Positions 17,333 through 24,727 of a stretch of DNA of 53,434 bases are shown here, one piece after another. The notes beneath the pieces are model-generated. The model searched no databases and was not told the DNA's origin. It saw nothing but the letters and a program-made list of their open reading frames with translations. A program made the position numbers and the translations under genes. The DNA is from an uncultured Geobacteraceae bacterium (lineage in GTDB: Bacteria; Desulfobacterota; Desulfuromonadia; Desulfuromonadales; Geopsychrobacteraceae), in the NCBI GenBank assembly GCA_937958075.1, contig CALFFB010000028.1:1-53434 (forward strand). Direction: 5' to 3'. Position 1 is the first letter of the stretch, and every line of letters starts with the position of its first letter.

Positions 17333-18058
17333 CTAGAAAATTTTCATCTTACGCTCGATAGTTCGTAACGACATGGCCAGCACCGTGGTCATGATCAGAT
17401 ACATGATGGCCACCGTCAGCCAGATTTCCAGTGCCCGGAAATTGCTGGCCATGATCTCCTGTCCCTGGCGGGTCAGTTCACCGACGCCGATGACAATAAA
17501 CAGTGACGTGTCCTTCAGGCTGATAATGAACTGATTGCCCAACGGCGGAATCATGCGCCTGAAGGCAATAGGGCCGATGATATGAGCGATCAGCTGAAAG
17601 CGGCTGATGCCAAGGGACAGCCCGGCCTCGATCTGGCCCTTGTTGACCGACATCACCGAGCCGCGAACAATTTCCGCAATGTAGGCACCGGCATTGATGA
17701 CAATGGTGATGACCGCTGCCGTCAGGGCTTCGATGCGGAACCGTTCAATATCTGTCAGCGCCTTGACCAGCATGGGAAAGGCAAAATAGATAAACATGGC
17801 CTGGACAATGATGGGAGTCCCGCGGATGGTCTCGACGTAACCGCCCGAAAGATAGCGAATGAAGGTAGCGACCCCTTTTGACAGACGGTTATGCGGAGTC
17901 TCCCCCAGGTATTCACTACCGGCCAGACGACCGAGACCGGCGAGAATACCGAATATCATACCGCCGAAAATACCCAGCAGGGTAATGATCCAGGTCAGCT
18001 TCGCTCCGGCCAGCAGGGCCGGAATGGAGTCGGTAATTACAGAAAATTCAAAACCCAT
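17333..18058 (-). CDS. glnP: Polar amino acid ABC transporter, permease (GlnP/HisM type)
   Basis: Inner-membrane channel of the amino-acid importer. 241 residues with about five to six helices. The family EAA-type loop is visible as SVNKGQIEAGLSLGISRFQ, followed by IAFRRMIPPLGNQFIISLKDTSL. Only one permease is present, so it probably works as a homodimer. It is followed by glnQ after 38 bases. A strong hairpin (18120-18160) separates it from glnH upstream and probably lowers its expression relative to the binding protein. Confidence 0.94.
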   Translation of the reverse strand: MGFEFSVITDSIPALLAGAKLTWIITLLGIFGGMIFGILAGLGRLAGSEYLGETPHNRLSKGVATFIRYLSGGYVETIRGTPIIVQAMFIYFAFPMLVKALTDIERFRIEALTAAVITIVINAGAYIAEIVRGSVMSVNKGQIEAGLSLGISRFQLIAHIIGPIAFRRMIPPLGNQFIISLKDTSLFIVIGVGELTRQGQEIMASNFRALEIWLTVAIMYLIMTTVLAMSLRTIERKMKIF

Positions 18059-18119
18059 GAAAGCTCTCTTTGCACGGCGGGTGACAATTTAATGAGTCTG
18101 ACAAATGGAGTAGGGCAGC

Positions 18120-18160
18120 GGCGGAACCCCGCACGCCAAAGACATGAGGGGTTCCGCCGA
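18120..18160. terminator. 12-bp hairpin between glnH and glnP (expression step-down or mRNA stabiliser)
   Basis: CGGCGGAACCCC (18120-18131) pairs perfectly with GGGGTTCCGCCG (18149-18160) around a 17-base loop. It lies inside the 117-base gap between the binding-protein gene and the permease gene of one operon. There is no T-run after it. Such intergenic hairpins commonly protect the upstream message or partly stop transcription, so that more binding protein than permease is made. Confidence 0.6.
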
Positions 18161-18175
18161 CAGTGCTGACGTTGT

Positions 18176-18910
18176 TTATTCCGGAGCGGTTCCGAACCAC
18201 TTTTCGTAAAGTTCAGCGTAGGTGCCATCCTCCATCATCTCCAGCAACGCCACGTTGACCGGCTTGCGCAGCTTGCTGCCCATGGGAAAGGCGATCCCGT
18301 ATTGGGCCGCTTTCACGTCAGCGCCAACAGCCTTCACCCGACCCTCACCAGCGGTTTTGATATAGTAAAGGACATTCGGCGTGTCGTGCATGGCGGCGTC
18401 TGCACCACCGGTGACCACCTCAAGGTAGGCCTGGTCGATGTTGGGGAATTTTACGATCTCTTTCGGATTCAAACTTTCCACATACTCGACCGTGGCCGTG
18501 CCGAGCTTGACAGCAACGACCTTCCCTTCCAGATCCTCCGGCCCCTTGATGTCCGTATTATTCGAAGGCACCATGGTCATTAACCCCGCACGAAAATAGG
18601 GGTGGGAGAAGTCGATGGCTTTTTCCCGCTCCGCCTTGATAAAAATAGCCGCCAGGGCGACATCAAGATTGCCCGTGGTCAGTCCGGGAATGAGTCCGTT
18701 GAAATCCATGGGACGCAGTTCATAATCAACACCGATCCGCTTGGCGATTTCCGCCCACAGGTCGATATCGAAACCGGTGTATTTACCGTCTTCACCCTTA
18801 TACTCAAAAGGCACAAAGGCCGTATCCGTGCCGACGTTCAACTTCTCCGCGAATGACGTTCCGGCAACAATCAGCAGGGCTGACAAGAGCAATAAAACAA
18901 TTTTTTTCAT
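18176..18910 (-). CDS. glnH: Polar amino acid ABC transporter, periplasmic binding protein
   Basis: Periplasmic solute-binding protein family 3. 244 residues with a signal peptide (KKIVLLLLSALLIVAGTSF, cleavage near Ala21). The mature domain starts LNVGTDTAFVPFEYKGEDG, then DIDLWAEIAKRIGVDYE and DFNGLIPGLTTGNLDVALA, the GlnH signature order. The ligand-site Arg equivalent lies near AFIKAERE. The start at 18910 has a perfect GGAGG site at the right distance; an open extension upstream lacks one. Substrate by family: glutamine, or a related polar amino acid. The aminomutase and GS-like genes nearby make glutamate-type substrates attractive. Confidence 0.94.
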   Translation of the reverse strand: MKKIVLLLLSALLIVAGTSFAEKLNVGTDTAFVPFEYKGEDGKYTGFDIDLWAEIAKRIGVDYELRPMDFNGLIPGLTTGNLDVALAAIFIKAEREKAIDFSHPYFRAGLMTMVPSNNTDIKGPEDLEGKVVAVKLGTATVEYVESLNPKEIVKFPNIDQAYLEVVTGGADAAMHDTPNVLYYIKTAGEGRVKAVGADVKAAQYGIAFPMGSKLRKPVNVALLEMMEDGTYAELYEKWFGTAPE

Positions 18911-19005
18911 GATGTAACCTCCTTGAACGGGATGAATGAAGAAGAATCGGCATACCGACACAGCGGATACCGGCCATGAGGTCCCCGGTAAAACTACGTT
19001 ATGAG

Positions 19006-19034
19006 ACTTTACGTTTTCTCCGGCCAAAAGTAAA
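19006..19034 (-). promoter_or_regulatory. Candidate promoter of glnHPQ
   Basis: On the minus strand TTTACT (19029-19034) and TAAAGT (19006-19011) are 17 bases apart, about 100 bases upstream of glnH. Each matches four of six consensus bases. It is the best match I found in the gap shared with the divergent regulator gene. Confidence 0.35.
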
Positions 19035-19157
19035 CAGTCACCCCTGATCCGCCACCGGCACCTAAAGATAAAGACTCGTAATCAAAGGATATTTTTTCTA
19101 ATGAAGAGTCATCTTCCCGGCAGCGATGAAAAAAATGCAGCTGTAGACCGATATCTG

Positions 19158-19186
19158 TTGACAACGGTCCGGACCCTGTCTAATGT
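19158..19186 (+). promoter_or_regulatory. Candidate promoter of the GntR-family regulator gene
   Basis: TTGACA (19158-19163) and TAATGT (19181-19186) with 17-base spacing, 24 bases before the chosen start. The -35 is perfect and the -10 is weak. Two small symmetries overlap it: GTTGACAAC (19157-19165) and TGTCGACA (19184-19191), so it could be autorepressed. Confidence 0.45.
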
Positions 19187-19191
19187 CGACA
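19184..19191. promoter_or_regulatory. Possible GntR/FadR-type operator
   Basis: TGTCGACA is a perfect palindrome overlapping the -10 region of the regulator's candidate promoter. FadR-branch proteins often bind sites of the form TnGTnnnACnA, so this short TGT-n2-ACA element fits loosely. Binding is inferred. Confidence 0.3.
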
Positions 19192-19209
19192 ATCGACCGA
19201 CAAGCCGGG

Positions 19210-19887
19210 ATGAAGAAGACTATGGATTTTGTAAAAAAAACCTACAAGGATCAAGTCATCGACTATATCTACCAGCTGCTGCTGAGTAACGGGCTGCAGC
19301 CGGGGGATCAGGTCAAGGAAAGCTGGCTTGCGCAGCAGATGGGCATCAGCCGGGCACCGATTCGTGAAGCGATGAAGGAACTGATGATGAACGGCCTGCT
19401 CGATTATCGCCCGCAGGTAGGCAATTTTATCCCGGTGCTGTTACCAAAGCAGATTGTTGATTGCTATACCACCCGCGGGATTCTTGAAGGCTATGCTGTC
19501 ATGTCGGTATGTGATTCTTTTCAGGCGGAAGAGCTGCAACGTCTGGATCACTATGTCGATGCCATGGGGAGTGCGGCCAGAGAGCAGCACCATAAAAGGG
19601 TGGTGGAAATCGGCGGCGATTTTCATGACTTCATGACCAACAAGAATGAAAATGTCCAGTTGCTTGAATACACCAACCGTTTGAGCCTGAAGTTGCATAT
19701 CCTGTTCTGTCGCTACTGGGGACGTCTTTACACCCCCGCCGAGATCGAACAGCGCCACCGGGCCATTGTCGCGGCCATCAGAAGCCTGGACAAGGATCAG
19801 ATTGAAAAGGTTGTGCGTCAACATTACCTGGAAACGGGCACCAAGATTGCCGCGTTACAGGAAGTCAGTTCCGATTCAGCGGCCTGA
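19210..19887 (+). CDS. GntR-family transcriptional regulator, FadR/FCD branch
   Basis: DNA-binding regulator. About 225 residues: an N-terminal winged helix (residues 10-75, with VKESWLAQQMGISRAPIREAM as the recognition region), then an all-helical FCD effector domain (from about 90). The FCD metal-ligand histidines are plausible in GDFHDF and RHRAIVAAI. Effectors of this branch are usually small organic or amino acids. Another in-frame ATG four codons later (19222) has a GAAGAAG stretch before it and may be the true start. It reads away from glnHPQ and toward kamA (60-base gap), so it probably controls one or both. Confidence 0.9.
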   Translation: MKKTMDFVKKTYKDQVIDYIYQLLLSNGLQPGDQVKESWLAQQMGISRAPIREAMKELMMNGLLDYRPQVGNFIPVLLPKQIVDCYTTRGILEGYAVMSVCDSFQAEELQRLDHYVDAMGSAAREQHHKRVVEIGGDFHDFMTNKNENVQLLEYTNRLSLKLHILFCRYWGRLYTPAEIEQRHRAIVAAIRSLDKDQIEKVVRQHYLETGTKIAALQEVSSDSAA

Positions 19888-19946
19888 CGGCAGCGATGCT
19901 GAATCCGGTTATCTATCAATCACAAAGACGTGATCAGGAGGTTATT

Positions 19947-21023
19947 GTGGCAGAAACATGGATGGAACAGGTTAGAAATGAAGTCAGAACCCTGGAAGAA
20001 CTGGAAAAATATATCAATGTCACCGAGGATGAGCGCCATGCCATCACCACGCTGAAAACGCGGTGGGGCGTCACCCCTTATTTCGCATCCCTGATGGACA
20101 AGGATGACCCCAAATGTCCGATCCGCATGCAGGTTATTCCTTCCATGAAGGAAAAGGTCAATCAGTTCGGCATGAAAGATTACCTGATGTGGAAGGAAAA
20201 CCGGGCCACCGATGAAAAACGTCCGGACAGCATCGCCCGCCAGTACAAAGACCGCATCGCCTTCACCGTCACCGAGGTCTGCGGCATCTACTGTCGCCAC
20301 TGTTTCCGCAAGGAGCTGGTGGTCGATCAGGATCTCAAGCTGCGGTTTGATGTTGAGGAAGGCCTGGCGTGGATTCGCGAGCATCCGGAAATTCGTGACG
20401 TGCTGGTCACCGGCGGCGACCCCCTGCTTCTGTCCGACGACAAGCTGGCCTATCTCGTCGCCAAACTGCGCGAGATTCCCCATGTCGAAATGATCCGCAT
20501 CGGCTCCCGTCTGCCCATTGTCCTGCCCCAGCGCATTACCGAAGGGCTGAAAAAAGCCATCGGTGGCTTTCACAAGGTGCCGGTCTGGATCAACACCCAG
20601 TGCAACCACCCCAAAGAGATTACGGAAGAGACCGAGCGGGCTGTCTACGAGCTGCTCAGCTGCGGCATCAACGTTGGCAATCAGGCGGTCCTGCTCAAAG
20701 GGATCAACGATGACGTACCCACCTTCCGTGAACTGCACCAGAAGCTGCTGCGGACCCGGATTCGCCCCTACTATGTCTTCTATTGCGAGCCGGCACCGGG
20801 CATCGATCATTTCCGTACTCCGGTCGAAAAGGGAGCAGAACTGATCCGCGACGCCCTGCGCGGCCATACCACCGGCCTGGCCCAGCCCATGTACGTGCTG
20901 GCGACCAACATCGGCAAGATCCCCCTGATGCCGGACTACTATATTGTCGACAAGAACGACAAGGAATACACCCTGCGCAACTACAAAGGGGAAACAACAA
21001 AAATCCCCAACATGCCTGCGTAA
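19947..21023 (+). CDS. KamA-family radical SAM aminomutase (lysine/glutamate 2,3-aminomutase-like)
   Basis: Radical SAM, PLP-dependent 2,3-aminomutase family, which moves an amino group from C2 to C3. The start is set by AGGAGG five bases before GTG 19947, giving 358 residues; an ATG 51 bases upstream is open but has no such site. The SAM cluster cysteines are C112, C116 and C119 (CGIYCRHC), and the PLP lysine is K324 in GKIPLMP. The two aspartates that hold the lysine side chain in lysine aminomutase are not kept: the first is Glu281 in YCEPAPG and the second falls at Ala319-Thr-Asn in a shortened loop. The C-terminal zinc cysteines of the clostridial enzyme are also absent. The real substrate is therefore open. 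No ablB acetyltransferase follows. Confidence 0.85.
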   Translation: MAETWMEQVRNEVRTLEELEKYINVTEDERHAITTLKTRWGVTPYFASLMDKDDPKCPIRMQVIPSMKEKVNQFGMKDYLMWKENRATDEKRPDSIARQYKDRIAFTVTEVCGIYCRHCFRKELVVDQDLKLRFDVEEGLAWIREHPEIRDVLVTGGDPLLLSDDKLAYLVAKLREIPHVEMIRIGSRLPIVLPQRITEGLKKAIGGFHKVPVWINTQCNHPKEITEETERAVYELLSCGINVGNQAVLLKGINDDVPTFRELHQKLLRTRIRPYYVFYCEPAPGIDHFRTPVEKGAELIRDALRGHTTGLAQPMYVLATNIGKIPLMPDYYIVDKNDKEYTLRNYKGETTKIPNMPA

Positions 21024-21042
21024 TTCACAACATTGAACATGT

Positions 21043-21081
21043 GCCGGTTGTCGTCAGAAAAGACGGCAACCGGTTTTTTTT
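21043..21081 (+). terminator. Rho-independent terminator after the aminomutase gene
   Basis: CCGGTTGTCGTC pairs with GACGGCAACCGG (one G-T wobble) around a short AGAAAA loop and is followed by eight T. It lies 21 bases after the kamA-like stop and 65 bases before the GS-like start, so the two genes are at most partly cotranscribed. Confidence 0.85.
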
Positions 21082-21145
21082 GCCAGCGCGCCCGGCCTGT
21101 CGTCAACGAGGACAGCAGTGCGGGTTTCCCCACAGGAGAGGATCA

Positions 21146-22468
21146 ATGAGCGCCGCAGACATCAGCGTCATCAAGGAACAACTGAAAGAGGCCTACACCA
21201 CCAAGATTTTTTTCACCGATTTAAACGGACGATCCAAAAACCTGTCCATCAACCCTCTGGATATCGACGCTATCCTGGAGCAGGGCGTGGGCATCGACGG
21301 CAGTTCCATCGCCGGTATCGCAACGGTGGAAAACAGTGACCGGATATTAAAGCCGGTGGCGGAGAGTTTCCGGCTGGTGGATTTCGGCGATCGCAAGGTG
21401 GGATTTTTCGTCGGGCAGATATTCAACCAGGATGGCAGTCGTTCGGAGGTCGATCCCCGCTACGCCCTTGAACGGGCGGTGGCCAAAGCCGGCGAAGAGC
21501 ATCAGATGCGCTTCACCCTGGGACCGGAGCACGAATTTTTCCTCCTCAACGGTGATGAGATTCACAGCGACATCCACACGGACAAGCTCGGCTATTTCGG
21601 CTCATCGCCGGCGGATATCGGCGATGTCGTCCGGCAGGAGATTGTCAATGTGCTGGAAAAATGCGGCATCAAGTATGAAAAAACCCATCATGAGGTGACC
21701 TCGTCACAGCATGAAATCAATCTGGAACCGGGAGATCCCCTGACCATTGCCGATCGCACCATTCTCTTCGACTTTGTCACCAAGGAGGTCGCTGCCCACT
21801 ACGATCTGCATGCCACCTTCATGTCAAAACCCTTTACCGGTTTCAACCGCAACGCCTTTCATATCCATGTCTCCTTCTGCGATCTGGAAGGCAACAACCT
21901 CTGCTACGACGAAGACACGGACAACCACCTGAGCCCGATGCTGATGAATTTTATCGGCGGCATCATCGGCCGCGCCCGCGAGGTATCCATCATCTTTGCT
22001 GCCACCTTCAACTCCTACAAAGCCTACGTTCTTGACAAGGAAGCGCCCATCGTCCGTGGCTGGGGGGTCCGCAACCGCAGCTCCATGATCCGCATCCCCC
22101 ACGCGACCAAGCCTGCAGCCACGCGCATGGAGCTGCGCTGCCCCGATGCCACCGGTAATGTCTATCTGCAGTTTGCCGTGCTCATTTTCGCCGGTCTGGA
22201 CGGGGTCAGAAACAAGGTTGATGCCGGAGCCCCCGATCTTGGCAGCAACTACCGCAAACCGGGAGCAGAACGCCCCAGGGTCCTGGATCGGCGCTTCCTG
22301 CCCCGCGACTTTTTCCCCGCCCTGATGGAAGCCGAGAACAGTACCTTTTTACCCGAGGTGCTGGGTGAACAGCTTTTTGACAATTACATGCGCATCAAGA
22401 TGTCCGAGTGGGAAAGTCACCGCACAACCATCACCGATCTTGAACATCGAAAATATCTGAACATCTAA
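21146..22468 (+). CDS. Divergent glutamine synthetase-like ligase (GlnA family)
   Basis: ATP-dependent glutamate-amine ligase fold. 440 residues from the ATG at 21146 (GGAGAGGATCA upstream). The grasp and catalytic domains are clear: GIDGSSIAG at 49, GPEHEFFLL with Glu128 and Glu130, Glu183 and Glu190, His239, the flap Glu299, Arg311/316, and RMELR with Arg331. Three changes stand out against GS-I: GPEP is GPEH; the NGSGMH loop is NRNAFH (Arg235 for the substrate-side Gly); and the Arg of SYKRLVPG that holds the glutamate carboxylate is Ala293 (SYKAYVLD). The tyrosine region for adenylylation is absent. It probably does not make ordinary glutamine; gamma-glutamyl-amine or beta-glutamine synthesis are possibilities. 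No paralog is in the window. Confidence 0.85.
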   Translation: MSAADISVIKEQLKEAYTTKIFFTDLNGRSKNLSINPLDIDAILEQGVGIDGSSIAGIATVENSDRILKPVAESFRLVDFGDRKVGFFVGQIFNQDGSRSEVDPRYALERAVAKAGEEHQMRFTLGPEHEFFLLNGDEIHSDIHTDKLGYFGSSPADIGDVVRQEIVNVLEKCGIKYEKTHHEVTSSQHEINLEPGDPLTIADRTILFDFVTKEVAAHYDLHATFMSKPFTGFNRNAFHIHVSFCDLEGNNLCYDEDTDNHLSPMLMNFIGGIIGRAREVSIIFAATFNSYKAYVLDKEAPIVRGWGVRNRSSMIRIPHATKPAATRMELRCPDATGNVYLQFAVLIFAGLDGVRNKVDAGAPDLGSNYRKPGAERPRVLDRRFLPRDFFPALMEAENSTFLPEVLGEQLFDNYMRIKMSEWESHRTTITDLEHRKYLNI

Positions 22469-22503
22469 ATCCGAAAAAGGAAGGAGCTGTTCAGATGAAT
22501 GAT

Positions 22504-22544
22504 CGGCATCGCACTTGGTAGGACAAAAATCAAGTGCGATGCCG
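22504..22544. terminator. 14-bp perfect hairpin between convergent genes
   Basis: CGGCATCGCACTTG (22504-22517) pairs with CAAGTGCGATGCCG (22531-22544) around a 13-base loop. It fills the short gap between the GS-like gene and the convergent phosphatase gene. Neither side has a run of T. It probably serves both genes as an end signal or 3' mRNA stabiliser. Confidence 0.6.
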
Positions 22545-24680
22545 TCATCCCTCCTCGACAGCCTTGATCAGCATCAGGGTCAGATCATCCGCATTGGGCT
22601 GGTCGCCGCGAAAGCGCTGCAATTCCGCATACAGCTCTGCTGAGATTCTGGTCACCGGAGCGCCGGCATGCTTCTCAATGAGCTCGGCAATGCGGGCCGA
22701 ACCAAACATCTCCTGCTCGCTGTTGTGGGTCTCCCAGAGGCCGTCCGTACCGATCATCAGCATATCTCCCGGAGAAAATTCGATGGTTTGTTCCAGGCTG
22801 TATTCGGCGCTGTCGAGAATACCCAGGGGAATTCCCGAGCTTGACAACTCCTCAACCTGACCGTTGTGCCGATACAAAAACAGAGGGGCCTGTCCGGCTG
22901 AGACCCAGTCGAGGGTACGCCGTTGCGGATCGAGCAGGCCGAAGAACAGGGTCATGAAGCTCGAATCCGCCAGAGCACGAACCAGATGGCGGTTGACCGT
23001 GGCACACAACCGGGGCAGATCCGTGGTGAACTGCTCGGCCTGGGCGTGGAGGATGCCACGGGCGGTGGCCATAACCAGGGCCGCGCCGATACCATGGCCG
23101 GAGACATCACCGACCACCAGTCCCATAACCTCCCTCCCCTCCTTGCGCAGCGGCAGGAAATCATAATAGTCACCGCCGGTGTCATCACAATAGACACTTG
23201 ATCCGTGGAGCTCAAAACCGGGGCATACGGGATGGCCCGCGGGCAGCAGCTGTTGCTGAATCTCTTTAGCCAGCAGCAGGGACTGCTTCATCTGCTCACG
23301 TTCTTTGAGGTGACTTCCGAGCTGGTTGAAAGTATGCCCCAGATGTTCCAGTTCATCCCTGGTGGTGATGCTGACCCGGGCGTCAAAGTTACCCGTAGAC
23401 AGCTCCTTGGCGGCATCCGCCAGCTGCAGAATGGGATTCGTCACCCGCCGGGCCAGACGCAATGCCAGAAAGGTGACCGCCAGAATCACCAGCACCGTCA
23501 GTACGGCGCTGATGGACAGCCCGAGGGCAATCTGGCGATTGACCGCCTGCCGCGCCTGTGTTGCCGGTGCGACAATCTGCTCATAAGGAACAACCACCAG
23601 CGGAAAAGGCGTATCTCCGGCGCGGGCACCGTAGGCAAACAGAACCTCTTCGCCGCCGTAGTCAATCCTTCTGACTGCTGAACGACCCTGCAGCAGATCC
23701 TGCACGACCGGTTCCAGCTGGGGATCGGAAAGATCAATAAATTCAGGAACCAGAGGCAACGACCAGTGCCGGGAGACGGCATTGTCGTGATTGGTCAGCA
23801 GAATCTCCAGCTGTCCGGCCGGGTCGGTTTCATCGACATTAAGGCGCATAATCATGCTTTGCGCCACGCCACGCCACTGCAGGGGAATGTTCCAGTCGGT
23901 AAACAATTTGCGGTAATCAATATCCAGGGCGGTCACACCAAGAAGTTCGCCGCTGTCAGCATAAACCGGCTGCGACAGGGTCAGAATCAGGGTACCGGTA
24001 GTGACATCGGTGAGCACCTGCTGGGTGGTTCCGCCGTAGGTGATCGCCTGTTGATACCACTGGCGGCGGCGCGGATCATAATCGACAGGGTAGCCCCCTT
24101 TGCCGGGATAGCTTGAATGAACACCGCTGGTCAGAGCCGTGTATTGCCAAAGAAACAGATCCGGCTCAATCTGCTGGAGGGAACGATAAATCCCGGTCAT
24201 GTCGGCCAACCGGTGAAGTTGATCGGCAACCTCGACGGGATTCGTGTCAGCCGCCAGATAAAAGACCTGATGATTCCAGGAGACCGCCATGGGTTCAAGA
24301 GAGCCATCGGCATCACGGCGCAAATGTAGAGGAGACGGAGACAGATCAGCCGGTTGTCGAAAAGGATGGTCGAAATCCCCGGCCAGATAAACCGGGATCT
24401 GATGCTCAGCCGGTGGCCCGCTGAAAGCCTGGCGGACGGCCTGCGCCTGGGCCTGCAGGGCAAAGCGGGCGATGGCATGATCGCGGGCAAGAATCCGGCC
24501 GAAATCATCGACCAGCAGATGCAACAGGTTGGCGGCATTGGTGTTGAGCAGCTGGTGGGTATCTTCCGCCAGCTGATGACCGAAATGGGCAACCAGGGTG
24601 CGCTGCGCGAGAAAGCTCAGGCTCAACGGCAGCAGTGTAATGGTCAGCAGCAGAATCAGCAGCTTGCTGCGGAATGACAT
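22545..24680 (-). CDS. RsbU/SpoIIE-type serine phosphatase with extracellular Cache sensor and HAMP
   Basis: Membrane-bound PP2C-type protein phosphatase. 711 residues from the ATG at 24680: membrane helix (about 6-28), a large periplasmic region (about 30-380) with a double-Cache-like look (YPVDYDPRRRQWYQQAI), second helix (about 382-408, LGLSISAVLTVLVILAVTF), HAMP (to about 465, RVTNPILQLADAAKELSTGN), then the phosphatase. Metal-binding motifs DDTGGDYYDF, GDVSGHGIGAALVMA and TDGLWE are intact, so it should be active. Such enzymes usually act on an anti-sigma antagonist; none is next to it. It should transduce an external small-molecule signal to a partner-switch or other Ser/Thr phosphoprotein. 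Confidence 0.9.
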   Translation of the reverse strand: MSFRSKLLILLLTITLLPLSLSFLAQRTLVAHFGHQLAEDTHQLLNTNAANLLHLLVDDFGRILARDHAIARFALQAQAQAVRQAFSGPPAEHQIPVYLAGDFDHPFRQPADLSPSPLHLRRDADGSLEPMAVSWNHQVFYLAADTNPVEVADQLHRLADMTGIYRSLQQIEPDLFLWQYTALTSGVHSSYPGKGGYPVDYDPRRRQWYQQAITYGGTTQQVLTDVTTGTLILTLSQPVYADSGELLGVTALDIDYRKLFTDWNIPLQWRGVAQSMIMRLNVDETDPAGQLEILLTNHDNAVSRHWSLPLVPEFIDLSDPQLEPVVQDLLQGRSAVRRIDYGGEEVLFAYGARAGDTPFPLVVVPYEQIVAPATQARQAVNRQIALGLSISAVLTVLVILAVTFLALRLARRVTNPILQLADAAKELSTGNFDARVSITTRDELEHLGHTFNQLGSHLKEREQMKQSLLLAKEIQQQLLPAGHPVCPGFELHGSSVYCDDTGGDYYDFLPLRKEGREVMGLVVGDVSGHGIGAALVMATARGILHAQAEQFTTDLPRLCATVNRHLVRALADSSFMTLFFGLLDPQRRTLDWVSAGQAPLFLYRHNGQVEELSSSGIPLGILDSAEYSLEQTIEFSPGDMLMIGTDGLWETHNSEQEMFGSARIAELIEKHAGAPVTRISAELYAELQRFRGDQPNADDLTLMLIKAVEEG

Positions 24681-24727
24681 GGCGACACCTTCCCCTTTTG
24701 CGGGTCGATCTGACAACGCTTATGTCA

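Noticed and set aside
20783..21145. An upstream in-frame extension of the GS-like protein
   Set aside because: It would run through the aminomutase gene and its terminator. The ATG at 21146 has a good ribosome site and aligns with GS-I starts.
19947..22468. A simple kamA-GS operon
   Set aside because: A strong terminator at 21043-21081 lies between the genes, so cotranscription is not assumed; functional linkage remains a hypothesis.
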